Below, piece after piece: positions 9,692 through 17,106 of a DNA stretch of 64,000 nucleotides. Made by a program: the position numbers and the translations under genes. Source of the stretch: Chitinophaga dinghuensis. GTDB taxonomy: Bacteria > Bacteroidota > Bacteroidia > Chitinophagales > Chitinophagaceae. The DNA is taken from the NCBI RefSeq assembly GCF_003259435.1, contig NZ_QLMA01000003.1, positions 434,001 through 498,000 of the forward strand. The letters are read 5' to 3'. Positions within the stretch are counted from its first letter, which is position 1, and the number at the start of each line of letters is the position of its first letter. The notes below the pieces were generated by a model, which was not told the DNA's origin, did not search any database, and saw only the letters and a list, made by a program, of their open reading frames with translations.

Positions 9692-9913
9692 ATGAACCGA
9701 ATTAAAGACTTCGTGGAATGGAAGGCCTTCGGTGTCTGCAGTACTATCGGTGATAAACTTGGTGTTGCTACCTCCCGAATTCGCCTTTTTTTCATTTATG
9801 CCACTTTCCTAACCATGGGATCACCCGTCATTGTTTATATGATCCTCGCCTTTTGGGTTAATATGAAAAATTATATCCTGAATGCGCGCCGTAATCCCGT
9901 GCGTTACCTTTAA
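9692..9913 (+). CDS. PspC-domain small membrane protein
   Basis: A 73-residue protein matching the PspC domain: a short N-terminal segment (GVCSTIGDKLGVATSRIRL) followed by one hydrophobic span of about 23 residues (FFIYATFLTMGSPVIVYMILAFW) and a basic tail. In Proteobacteria PspC takes part in the phage-shock envelope-stress response; stand-alone short PspC proteins in Bacteroidota are usually of unknown role. It is predicted to sit in the inner membrane. The ATG begins 4 nt after a strong -7 element, so it is either leaderless or starts at this exact codon. No psp operon partners are nearby. Confidence 0.85.
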   Translation: MNRIKDFVEWKAFGVCSTIGDKLGVATSRIRLFFIYATFLTMGSPVIVYMILAFWVNMKNYILNARRNPVRYL

Positions 9914-9915
9914 AA

Positions 9916-9946
9916 TTTGTATTTGATAGCTTTCATATTATATTTG
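9916..9946 (+). promoter_or_regulatory. Promoter of the lipoprotein gene
   Basis: TTTG at 9916, a 19-nt spacer and TATATTTG at 9939-9946. The expected transcription start is near 9953, which supports translation from the ATG at 9974 rather than the GTG at 9959. Confidence 0.65.
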
Positions 9947-9973
9947 GCGCTTATCTAAGTGCTCAGAAATTCT

Positions 9974-10810
9974 ATGAAAAATTTATTAACCCTGGCGTTC
10001 CTCGGAGCTGCCATCTCCCTGTCTTCCTGTAGTAGCAAGAAAGAGGATCCGAAGCCACCTGTTGATCCAATTGTAACACCGCCTAAAAGTTGCATGTTAG
10101 CCAGTGTCACAGGGATTTTCAACCCGGACCAATACATGACTTTTGGCCCCGTGAAATTCAAATATGATGAGAAAGGAAGGATAATACAGTCAGACTGGGG
10201 CCTTCCCGTGAATGTCACCTACGGCGATAATACTGTCACCATGAAGACTTTGGCGAGTAACAACAACGTTATTGAGTCCCGGATTTACATACTGGATAAG
10301 AATACCCAAAAACCAAAGTATGCGCTGGTATCCACTTTTATGGCCAACGGAGAACCCCTGGGCATGGATTCTGTCAGCTTCGTTTATGACAATCAAGGAC
10401 GCCTGCTTAGAGAAGTCCCTTATGGATATGGACAAACCAGTACCCAACGTGATTCCACCGTTTATACCTACGATCAAAATGGGAATATTTCAGAAATGAT
10501 TTTAGGTGGAGAGAAAATGACCTACACTTATACAGATAAGGCCTATTCTCCGGCTGCACGCTGGCTGGGATATGTTCCCAAACAATTCGCCCTCTTCTTG
10601 CCATTTGGCGATGAGGTAAAGAATAATATCAAACATATCACTATCTCCCAACTCCGCCCTAGAGATTACGATAAGCTGTACACTGATCTGGAATATTCCT
10701 ATGTCTATGATAAATGGGGTACCAGACTAGACACTGTGTATATGGACTATAAAATGATCAATGGTACCACCGGCAGATGCCATTTTAATATAGAAAATAA
10801 CTGTAAGTAA
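9974..10810 (+). CDS. Lipoprotein with YD-like repeats
   Basis: A predicted lipoprotein of about 278 residues: MKNLLTLAFLGAAISLSSC ends in a lipobox with the lipidated Cys, followed by a polar linker (KKEDPKPPVDP). The body contains Tyr-Asp repeats of the form found in RHS/YD families and in DUF4595-like Bacteroidota lipoproteins: KYDEKGRIIQ, FVYDNQGRLLRE and YTYDQNGNISEM. This predicts a small beta-rich surface or periplasmic protein, function unknown. It has its own promoter and a strong terminator, so it is a single-gene unit. Confidence 0.8.
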   Translation: MKNLLTLAFLGAAISLSSCSSKKEDPKPPVDPIVTPPKSCMLASVTGIFNPDQYMTFGPVKFKYDEKGRIIQSDWGLPVNVTYGDNTVTMKTLASNNNVIESRIYILDKNTQKPKYALVSTFMANGEPLGMDSVSFVYDNQGRLLREVPYGYGQTSTQRDSTVYTYDQNGNISEMILGGEKMTYTYTDKAYSPAARWLGYVPKQFALFLPFGDEVKNNIKHITISQLRPRDYDKLYTDLEYSYVYDKWGTRLDTVYMDYKMINGTTGRCHFNIENNCK

Positions 10811-10826
10811 CAGCTGTTATAATAGA

Positions 10827-10864
10827 AAAAGCGCATCTGCATTGATTTTGCAGATGCGCTTTTC
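10827..10864 (+). terminator. Intrinsic terminator after the lipoprotein gene
   Basis: AAAAGCGCATCTGC pairs perfectly with GCAGATGCGCTTTT around a short loop. A/T tracts on both sides allow bidirectional use with the convergent small gene. Confidence 0.85.
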
Positions 10865-10879
10865 TTTATAACTTATGCA

Positions 10880-11284
10880 TTAATCCAAATGAAAATTAGT
10901 CATACCATGATAATGGTTTTCTAATTCATTTAGCGTGATATGATGCTTCAGCTCTCTGAACTCATCCCTGTAATGTAACACCAGCAAAGGCTCATGTCCA
11001 TCCGGGAACCAACGTACAGAAAATGGCCCTCTTACATAAAGCGTACCCTTTCCTGGACCCGACTGCGCATCATCTACATGAAACTGTAATTTGAGTAAGG
11101 TTTCTGGCGTCAGATGGACGGGTTGAAGATTATCCAAATCATACCAGAATTCGTTTTCGTTTTCAGTGGCCACCAGCACTTTCTTTTCAATATGATCCAC
11201 CTGAATAATTTTACCAGGTTTTTCTACTCCTCCAAAATTGGTAATCACTGTATCACCGGATTTCAAATGGTGTAAGTTTATCAT
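10880..11284 (-). CDS. Small conserved Bacteroidota-type protein of unknown function
   Basis: A cytoplasmic 134-residue protein with no known catalytic motif. Its layout, LKSGDTVIT...PGKIIQVD...ENEFWYDLDNLQPVHLTPETLLKL and a closing segment HHITLNELENHYHGMT, resembles a family of small proteins common in Bacteroidota genomes, in which a short beta-barrel-like start is followed by a 'pi.LT.e.L' segment and a 'HeLQn' C-terminus. Function unknown. It lies 79 nt downstream of kdsA on the same strand and may be co-transcribed with it. Confidence 0.7.
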   Translation of the reverse strand: MINLHHLKSGDTVITNFGGVEKPGKIIQVDHIEKKVLVATENENEFWYDLDNLQPVHLTPETLLKLQFHVDDAQSGPGKGTLYVRGPFSVRWFPDGHEPLLVLHYRDEFRELKHHITLNELENHYHGMTNFHLD

Positions 11285-11363
11285 ACAGTAAACGATTTAA
11301 GTGTTATATGAATATACGTAAAACGCCGTAAATCGTCAAGATGTTCGCCACGAAAAGAATCAA

Positions 11364-12179
11364 CTATTTTACCACCTTACGGATCTCCACCAGTTTTTCC
11401 AGCAGTTCTTCCAAATGATCTAGCTGCAGCATGTTTGCGCCATCAGATTTCGCGCATGCAGGATTAGGATGCGTTTCAATGAACAAGCCATCTGCCCCGG
11501 TTGCAATCGCCGCTTTAGCAATAGTGCTGATCATTTTCGGATTACCTCCGGTTACGCCACCAGGCTGATTCGGCTGCTGCAGCGAATGCGTACAGTCCAT
11601 AATCACCGGATGACCAAATTCACGCATCACTGGAATATTACGGTAGTCTACCACCAGATCCTGATACCCAAAGGTAGTACCACGCTCTGTCAACATAATA
11701 TTGTTATTGCCAGCTCCTTTGATTTTCTCTACTGCAAATTTCATAGACTCGCCACTGAGAAACTGACCTTTTTTCACATTCACTACCTTCCCCGTTTCTG
11801 CTGCAGCTAACAGAATGTCTGTCTGACGACAAAGAAAAGCAGGTATCTGCAATACATCCACATAAGCAGCCGCCATCGCAGCTTCCGCAGCAGAGTGAAT
11901 ATCTGAAGTTACGGGTACGTTAAATGTCTTACCTATTTTCTGTAACAGCTCCAGTCCTTCTACATCTCCAATGCCAGTGAAAGAATGAGCGCTGGTACGA
12001 TTGGCTTTACGATAGGACGCTTTGAAAATATAAGGGATTTCCAGGCGCTTACAGATGCCGCTAACTTTCTCGGCAACGGTCATCAATAACTCTTCTTCTT
12101 CAATCACGCAGGGACCTGCAATCAGGAAGAAGTTCTCCGGGTTATACTGTTCCTGGAACAATGATTTTAAATGCTTCAT
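11364..12179 (-). CDS. kdsA: 3-deoxy-8-phosphooctulonate synthase
   Basis: Condenses phosphoenolpyruvate with arabinose 5-phosphate to make KDO-8-phosphate, an early step of the lipopolysaccharide inner core, in the cytoplasm. The 271 residues cover the whole TIM-barrel: FFLIAGPCVIEEEE near 17-30, FKASYRKANRTSAHSF, GKVVNVKKGQF, LTERGTTFGYQDLVVD, VIMDCTHS and ETHPNPACAKSDG. Cys24 in the AGPC motif places it with the metal-dependent class of KDO8P synthases, where the E. coli enzyme has Asn. A TACCTTTG -7 element lies 30 nt upstream. Confidence 0.95.
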   Translation of the reverse strand: MKHLKSLFQEQYNPENFFLIAGPCVIEEEELLMTVAEKVSGICKRLEIPYIFKASYRKANRTSAHSFTGIGDVEGLELLQKIGKTFNVPVTSDIHSAAEAAMAAAYVDVLQIPAFLCRQTDILLAAAETGKVVNVKKGQFLSGESMKFAVEKIKGAGNNNIMLTERGTTFGYQDLVVDYRNIPVMREFGHPVIMDCTHSLQQPNQPGGVTGGNPKMISTIAKAAIATGADGLFIETHPNPACAKSDGANMLQLDHLEELLEKLVEIRKVVK

Positions 12180-12208
12180 CTTGAATTTTTTTCTGTTGAA
12201 TCAGGTTG

Positions 12209-12216
12209 CAAAGGTA
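12209..12216 (-). promoter_or_regulatory. -7 element for kdsA
   Basis: TACCTTTG on the minus strand, 29 nt before the kdsA ATG, matches TAnnTTTG exactly; no clear TTG at -33. Confidence 0.5.
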
Positions 12217-12422
12217 ACTTTTATATCTCAGTTATAACCCCCTTCCACAACCACAGAATTCCCTGAATGTCATAATATTGTAATCCAGCAACTATTCCAC
12301 TCACAAAAGGTCTGGGCTATTGTTATTACATTGTCATGGCCGGTATGGGACTGCTCGGAAATAGCGGGGAACCCGTTAATATTACGTCCGTTTTCAAAAT
12401 ATTGCTTCAATATAAAGTTGTT

Positions 12423-13361
12423 ATGAAGAAAGATAAGATCCTGGTAATTGGCGCCTGTGGACAAATTGGCGTAGAGCTGACGCTGGCGCTCAGGAAAATG
12501 TATGGTGAAGCCAACGTACTGGCCTCCGACCTCCGTGAAGAACATGACCTGCTGAAGGGCACTGGCCCATATGTGTCGCTGGATGTGATGAATAAGGAAA
12601 TGCTGCACGTACTGGTGATCCGTCACAATATTACCCAGATCTATCTGCTGGCGGCAATCCTGTCTGCTACCGGTGAGAAAAATCCATTGCTGGCATGGCA
12701 TATCAATATGCAATCCCTGCTCAACGTACTGGATATCGCGAAAGAAGAACACCTGGATAAAGTATACTGGCCTAGCTCAATCGCTGTATTCGGCCCGAAC
12801 TCTCCTATGCAGGAAACGCCGCAGCATACTATCATTGAACCTACTACTATCTACGGTATCAGCAAATTTGCCGGTGAAAGATGGTGCGAATATTACAACC
12901 ACCGCTATGGCGTGGATGTGAGAAGTCTGCGTTACCCAGGCCTGATCAGCTATAAATCAGCTCCAGGTGGTGGTACTACAGATTATGCAGTGGAAATCTT
13001 CCATGAAGCAAAAGAGAATCAGAAGTATACCAGCTTCCTCTCTGAAAATACTTATCTGCCCATGATGTACATGCCAGATGCGATCCGCGCCACCATCGAA
13101 CTGATGGAAGCTGACGCCTCTAAGATTTCCATCAGATCAGCATATAACCTTTCTGCCATGAGCTTCTCTCCAAAAGAGATTGCTGCAGAAATCAAGAAAC
13201 ATATTCCTGAATTCACTATTAGTTATGAGCCGGATTACCGCCAGCAGATTGCTGATGGCTGGCCAAACAGCATGGACGATAATCTCGCCAGACAAGACTG
13301 GGGTTGGAAACATGAATATGATCTGGCGAAGATGACCAAAGATATGCTGGAGAACATCTAA
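12423..13361 (+). CDS. NAD-dependent L-threonine 3-dehydrogenase, short-chain (epimerase-like) type
   Basis: Oxidises L-threonine to 2-amino-3-oxobutyrate, feeding glycine and acetyl-CoA formation. The 312-residue protein has an extended short-chain dehydrogenase fold: GACGQIG at about 10-16 binds NAD, and Tyr144/Lys148 in TTIYGISKFAGE form the catalytic pair. ILSATGEKNPLLAW and PSSIAVFGPNSP are typical of this threonine-dehydrogenase subgroup rather than of sugar epimerases. The ATG at 12423 is chosen because upstream in-frame codons do not extend the fold. It is divergent from kdsA with a 243-nt intergenic region in which no other gene is seen. No kbl is adjacent. Confidence 0.88.
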   Translation: MKKDKILVIGACGQIGVELTLALRKMYGEANVLASDLREEHDLLKGTGPYVSLDVMNKEMLHVLVIRHNITQIYLLAAILSATGEKNPLLAWHINMQSLLNVLDIAKEEHLDKVYWPSSIAVFGPNSPMQETPQHTIIEPTTIYGISKFAGERWCEYYNHRYGVDVRSLRYPGLISYKSAPGGGTTDYAVEIFHEAKENQKYTSFLSENTYLPMMYMPDAIRATIELMEADASKISIRSAYNLSAMSFSPKEIAAEIKKHIPEFTISYEPDYRQQIADGWPNSMDDNLARQDWGWKHEYDLAKMTKDMLENI

Positions 13362-13398
13362 ACCATATCCTTGAATAATAACTATTCTTAAAATGCAG

Positions 13399-13430
13399 AA
13401 AGCCGGCCTTTACATCGTGAGCCGGCTTTT
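13399..13430. terminator. Bidirectional terminator, threonine dehydrogenase / cysN
   Basis: AAAGCCGGC and GCCGGCTTTT form a 9-10 bp stem with A and T runs, between two convergent genes. Confidence 0.8.
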
Positions 13431-13451
13431 CTGTTGTATATATCTTCTGAT

Positions 13452-14699
13452 CTATTCTATAAATCCAACGCCTACAGTGGTGTTATTGAATTCATCTATC
13501 AGGATGAATGCGCCATTGGCAGGATTGCTGGCGTAAGTATCTGCCAGTATGGGAGACGCGGTTCTTAAGGTAATGCTGCCGATATCATTCAATCCGAGCG
13601 AGGCTTTACCTTCTACTGGCTGGTGACTGGTCACATCTGTTACGTAGTGGAGCTGCTGTACTTTGGCTTTCACCCGGTTAACGCCATGTTGCACCAGGTA
13701 AGTCTTACCAACCGTCAATGGTTGTTGGTCCATCCAGCAGATATGCGCTTTAATCTCTTTCAACTGCTGTGGCTGATCATCTGGTTTAACCAGCATATTT
13801 CCTCTGCTGCTGTCAATCTCATCTTCCAGCGTAATCACAACACTTTCTCTCGCCTGGGCCGTCTGTAGCTGCTTTTCAAACTGTTCAATCGTTTTGATTT
13901 TGCTTTTCTGACCGGAAGGCAGACTAATCACCTCCTCGCCTACACTAAAATGACCACTGGCCACTTTCCCTGCAAATCCTCTGAAATCGTGATACTCCGT
14001 TGTTCTCGGACGAATAACACTCTGAATAGGGAAGCGGGCAGGATGCTGACTATCTGCATGATCAAAGCTGACCTGCTCCAGATAATCCAGCAGGGTAGGA
14101 CCCTGGTACCAGCTGATAGCGCCATTGGTAGTAGCCACATTTTCGCCATAGAGAGAAGATACCGGAATGAATACGACATCCTGTGCCTGGTAAGAAGTGT
14201 TGGCCAGCAATTGCTGGAACTCCTCTACAATCTGGTTAAAGCGTGCCTGGTTATATTCTACCAGGTCCATTTTGTTGACGCATACCACGAGGTAGGGTAT
14301 ACGTAGCAGACTGGCAATAAAGAAATGCCTGTAAGTCTGTTCCACAATGCCTTTGCGGGCATCGATCAAAATCAGGGATACCTGCGCATTGGAAGCGCCG
14401 GTGACCATGTTACGGGTATATTCAATATGGCCGGGCGTATCGGCAATAATATATTTACGGGTAGGAGTGGAAAAGTAGATATGTGCAACATCTATGGTGA
14501 TGCCCTGCTCTCTTTCTGCTACCAGTCCGTCTGTCAGCAAAGAGAGATCCGTGAAATCCAGCCCTTTGCGTTTACTGGCGGCGTGGAGCGCCTCCATTTT
14601 ATCCTGGGGGATGGAATTGGTATCGTAGAGTAAGCGGCCTATGAGTGTGCTTTTACCATCGTCAACACTGCCGGAAGTGGCTATACGTAATACTTCCAT
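13452..14699 (-). CDS. cysN: Sulfate adenylyltransferase subunit 1 (GTPase)
   Basis: With CysD it makes adenylyl sulfate (APS) from sulfate and ATP, driven by GTP hydrolysis, the first step of assimilatory sulfate reduction. About 415 residues contain the translation-factor-like GTPase motifs SGSVDDGKST (P-loop, about 9-18), DTPGHIEYTRNM and NKMDLVEY, then two beta-barrel domains. There is no fused APS-kinase (CysC) domain, which matches the presence of an APS-type reductase nearby. The start may be the ATG at 14699 (MEVLRI) or the ATG at 14705. It is last in the order cysH-cysD-cysN, 100 nt after cysD. Confidence 0.94.
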   Translation of the reverse strand: MEVLRIATSGSVDDGKSTLIGRLLYDTNSIPQDKMEALHAASKRKGLDFTDLSLLTDGLVAEREQGITIDVAHIYFSTPTRKYIIADTPGHIEYTRNMVTGASNAQVSLILIDARKGIVEQTYRHFFIASLLRIPYLVVCVNKMDLVEYNQARFNQIVEEFQQLLANTSYQAQDVVFIPVSSLYGENVATTNGAISWYQGPTLLDYLEQVSFDHADSQHPARFPIQSVIRPRTTEYHDFRGFAGKVASGHFSVGEEVISLPSGQKSKIKTIEQFEKQLQTAQARESVVITLEDEIDSSRGNMLVKPDDQPQQLKEIKAHICWMDQQPLTVGKTYLVQHGVNRVKAKVQQLHYVTDVTSHQPVEGKASLGLNDIGSITLRTASPILADTYASNPANGAFILIDEFNNTTVGVGFIE

Positions 14700-14799
14700 T
14701 ATCATTGTATTTTGGGCAGTACTAAAATTACTACCGGATGATTCCGTGCCGGGTGGACGGAGTATTGTTATTTTGCCTTGCGGTATTATCAGCTGCGGA

Positions 14800-15708
14800 T
14801 TAGAAATATCCTGCCTGTTTGCGTTTTTCCATAGCAGCTTCGGAGCGTTTATCATCAATACGCGCGCCGCGTTCAGAGATTTTGGCTTCCATAATCTCTG
14901 CGATGATATCTTCCAGTTTATCTGCTTCAGAAAGTACGGCAGCGGTACAGGTCATATCGCCTACGGTACGGAAACGTACGGTTTGGCGGAATGGCACTTC
15001 GTCTGCAGTGGTGTTGAGATAGGAAGAATAAGGCCAATAGAGTCCGTCGCGCTCAATGATTTCTCTTTCATGTGCAAAATAAATAGAAGGAATTTCCAGC
15101 TTTTCACGGCGGATATAATTCCATACATCTAATTCTGTCCAGTTGGAAATGGGGAATACGCGTACGTTTTCGCCGATATTAATTTTACCGTTGAGGATAT
15201 CGAAGAGTTCAGGACGTTGCATTTTTGCATTCCATTGTCCGAATTCATCTCTCACGGAGAATATTCTTTCTTTGGCGCGGGCTTTCTCTTCATCGCGTCT
15301 GGCGCCGCCGATGCAGGCATCAAATTTACCTTCTTCGATGGCATCCAGCAGGGTCACTGTTTGCAGGGCATTTCTGCTGGCATATTTGCCGGTTTCTTCC
15401 TGTACTTTACCTTGATTGATGCTATCCTGTACGGAACGCACAATAAGATCCAGTCCCAGCGATTCCACGAGCCAGTCGCGGAACTGAATGGTTTCAGGGA
15501 AGTTATGACCGGTATCTACATGGAGTAACGGAAATGGAATTTTTCCCGGAAAAAAAGCTTTTTGGGCAAGTCTGACAAGTGTGATAGAGTCCTTTCCACC
15601 TGAGAAAAGCAACACAGGCTTCTCGAACTGGGCGGCTGTTTCACGAAGAATATAAATAGCTTCATCCTCCAGTGCCTGCGGAAATTCCCAATTGATCTGA
15701 TTCGTCAT
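14800..15708 (-). CDS. cysD: Sulfate adenylyltransferase subunit 2
   Basis: The catalytic partner of CysN, 302 residues, a member of the PP-loop ATP pyrophosphatase family. The PP-loop LLFSGGKDSITLVRLA lies near 33-48; LHVDTGHNFPETIQFRDW, GGARRDEEKARAKER and the C-terminal SERGARIDD segment are typical of CysD. It lies 46 nt downstream of cysH with a TATATTTG element in the gap, so it may be read both from the cysH promoter and from its own. Confidence 0.95.
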   Translation of the reverse strand: MTNQINWEFPQALEDEAIYILRETAAQFEKPVLLFSGGKDSITLVRLAQKAFFPGKIPFPLLHVDTGHNFPETIQFRDWLVESLGLDLIVRSVQDSINQGKVQEETGKYASRNALQTVTLLDAIEEGKFDACIGGARRDEEKARAKERIFSVRDEFGQWNAKMQRPELFDILNGKINIGENVRVFPISNWTELDVWNYIRREKLEIPSIYFAHEREIIERDGLYWPYSSYLNTTADEVPFRQTVRFRTVGDMTCTAAVLSEADKLEDIIAEIMEAKISERGARIDDKRSEAAMEKRKQAGYF

Positions 15709-15729
15709 TGGACTATAATTAAGTTAATG

Positions 15730-15737
15730 CAAATATA
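15730..15737 (-). promoter_or_regulatory. Internal -7 element before cysD
   Basis: TATATTTG on the minus strand, 21 nt before the cysD ATG, matches TAnnTTTG exactly. No TTG is seen at the right distance, so it is tentative. Confidence 0.4.
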
Positions 15738-15754
15738 TTTAATGTGTTTGGAAA

Positions 15755-16438
15755 TTAGCCATGGAGGCCACATTCCTTGTGAGATTGCTCCCACCACCAG
15801 CGGCCGGCTCTTGGGTGTTCGCCTGGTTCGATGGCGCGGGTACATGGAGCGCATCCAATACTGATGAAGCCTTTGTCGTGCAGTTTGTTGTATGGAACAA
15901 GGTTGGCCGACAGATAAGCCAGCGTCTCATCATATCCCCAATGAATCAGGGGATTATATTTGTATAACCGTCTTTGTTCATCCCACTCGATTATCTTCAT
16001 ATCATGACGGTTGTCCGACTGTTCTGCGCGCAATCCGGTGATCCATACTTTTACGCCTTCCAGGGCTCTGTTCAGGGGGACTACTTTTCGTATGCCACAA
16101 CATTCTTTTCTGTTTTCTACGGATTCATAAAAGCTGTTGGGTCCCTTTTTTTGCAGGAGCTGTTCTATAGCTGCGGTTTCAGGGAAATACACGTCAATGG
16201 GCTGTTTGTAGCGTGCCATTGTCAGATCGATCAGGTCATAGGTTTCCTGGAACAGTCGTCCTGTATCCAGGGTAAATACCTTGACTGGTAGTTGGTTTCG
16301 CCAGATAATATCTGCGATTACCTGGTCTTCCTGGCCAAAAGAGGTACTGAAAGCAACCGCGCCGGGATATTGCTCGGTTAAATATCGGATGCCTTCTACT
16401 ACCGACTTATTGTCCAGTGCAGTGGTAATGTCTGTCAT
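15755..16438 (-). CDS. cysH: Adenylyl-sulfate (APS) reductase, assimilatory
   Basis: Reduces activated sulfate to sulfite with thioredoxin or a similar donor. The 227-residue protein carries the paired cysteines ECCGIRK (Cys113-Cys114) and GCAPCTRAI (Cys196, Cys199), which hold a [4Fe-4S] cluster and mark enzymes acting on APS rather than PAPS. The catalytic Cys223 is in KECGLHG at the C-terminus. The PP-loop-like SFGQEDQV and LDTGRLFQETY are also seen. The ATG at 16438 is preferred; the open frame continues further upstream through the promoter. First gene of the cysH-cysD-cysN run, with an inverted repeat at the promoter. Confidence 0.93.
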   Translation of the reverse strand: MTDITTALDNKSVVEGIRYLTEQYPGAVAFSTSFGQEDQVIADIIWRNQLPVKVFTLDTGRLFQETYDLIDLTMARYKQPIDVYFPETAAIEQLLQKKGPNSFYESVENRKECCGIRKVVPLNRALEGVKVWITGLRAEQSDNRHDMKIIEWDEQRRLYKYNPLIHWGYDETLAYLSANLVPYNKLHDKGFISIGCAPCTRAIEPGEHPRAGRWWWEQSHKECGLHG

Positions 16439-16458
16439 GTAATACTTCCTTATGGTGA

Positions 16459-16480
16459 TATACTTGTGCCAGCAAGTATA
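16459..16480. promoter_or_regulatory. Inverted repeat at the cysH promoter, candidate Rrf2 operator
   Basis: TATACTTG, six bases, CAAGTATA: a perfect 8-6-8 inverted repeat. It abuts the -7 element at 16481-16488 on its downstream side, so it would cover the transcription start of cysH. That position suits a repressor site, and an Rrf2 regulator gene lies directly upstream. Binding is inferred. Confidence 0.6.
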
Positions 16481-16488
16481 CAAAAATA
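16481..16488 (-). promoter_or_regulatory. -7 element of the cysH-cysD-cysN operon
   Basis: TATTTTTG on the minus strand matches TAnnTTTG, 42 nt before the cysH ATG and directly next to the 8-6-8 inverted repeat. No TTG at -33, as might fit an activator-dependent or tightly regulated promoter. Confidence 0.55.
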
Positions 16489-16530
16489 CATAAATCCTAT
16501 AAAAAAGATAGACTAAATAGAAAAATGGGT

Positions 16531-16562
16531 AAAAAAAATACCTCTGCAATCGCAGAGGTATT
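16531..16562 (-). terminator. Intrinsic terminator of the Rrf2 gene
   Basis: AATACCTCTGC and GCAGAGGTATT form an 11-bp perfect stem with a 4-nt loop. On the minus strand it ends in eight T residues, insulating cysH from the regulator gene. Confidence 0.85.
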
Positions 16563-16585
16563 CTAAGTAGTTGGAAATCTATCTT

Positions 16586-17005
16586 TTAGCTATTTCTAGT
16601 TAAGATGTCTTTCAGTGTTTTGTTTTCCAGAATTTTCAAGGCGGAATCCCTTACTCTTCCCATTACTTCGTTGAGGCCACATACAGCTTCATCGCGGCAG
16701 TTTTCGCAACGTTCATAATAATTCAGGCTCACGCAGGGAAGCAGGGCAATAGGTCCGTCGAGCAGGCGTATAATCCTTGCCAGCGGAACTTCTTTTGGAG
16801 GTTTCATGAGGTAATAACCTCCTCCCTTGCCTTTTTTACTGCCCAGAATGCCGGCGTTTTTCAACTCCAGCAGGATATTTTCAAGAAATTTAATTGATAT
16901 GTTTTTTTCCTGCGCTATCTCAGAAATAAGGATAGGTCCTTTGTCAACATTCTCGGCCAGATAGATTAAAGCGTGAAATGCGTATTGTGTTTTTTTCGAT
17001 AACAT
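16586..17005 (-). CDS. Rrf2 family transcriptional regulator
   Basis: A 139-residue winged-helix DNA-binding protein of the Rrf2 family (IscR, NsrR and CymR belong here). MLSKKTQYAFHALIYLA and the helix-turn-helix ISEIAQEKNISIKFLENIL are typical, followed by the wing GSKKGKGGGYYL. Four cysteines (91, 100, 103, 109; spacing C-X8-C-X2-C-X5-C) could hold an iron-sulfur cluster, though this differs from the usual three-Cys set and may be structural. Its place beside cysH and a promoter inverted repeat suggests it controls sulfur assimilation, as CymR does in Gram-positive bacteria. It ends in its own terminator. Confidence 0.9.
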   Translation of the reverse strand: MLSKKTQYAFHALIYLAENVDKGPILISEIAQEKNISIKFLENILLELKNAGILGSKKGKGGGYYLMKPPKEVPLARIIRLLDGPIALLPCVSLNYYERCENCRDEAVCGLNEVMGRVRDSALKILENKTLKDILTRNS

Positions 17006-17063
17006 ACCGTCTGATTTGCATCCCTCCTGGATGAACTTTAAGTGCAGCGAACATTATTTATCT

Positions 17064-17082
17064 GAACAAATATAAGTTGTTC
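17064..17082. promoter_or_regulatory. Promoter and inverted repeat of the Rrf2 gene
   Basis: TATATTTG (minus strand, 17067-17074) matches TAnnTTTG, and a GAACAA-N7-TTGTTC inverted repeat overlaps it. This suits autoregulation. The half-site is not the same as in the cysH repeat, so a common regulator is not proven. Confidence 0.5.
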
Positions 17083-17106
17083 CTGCGTCTTTTGGACATT
17101 TTGGCT

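Noticed and set aside
9959..9973. GTG at 9959 as start of the lipoprotein gene
   Set aside because: It lies too near the expected transcript start, and the ATG at 9974 gives a standard lipoprotein signal.
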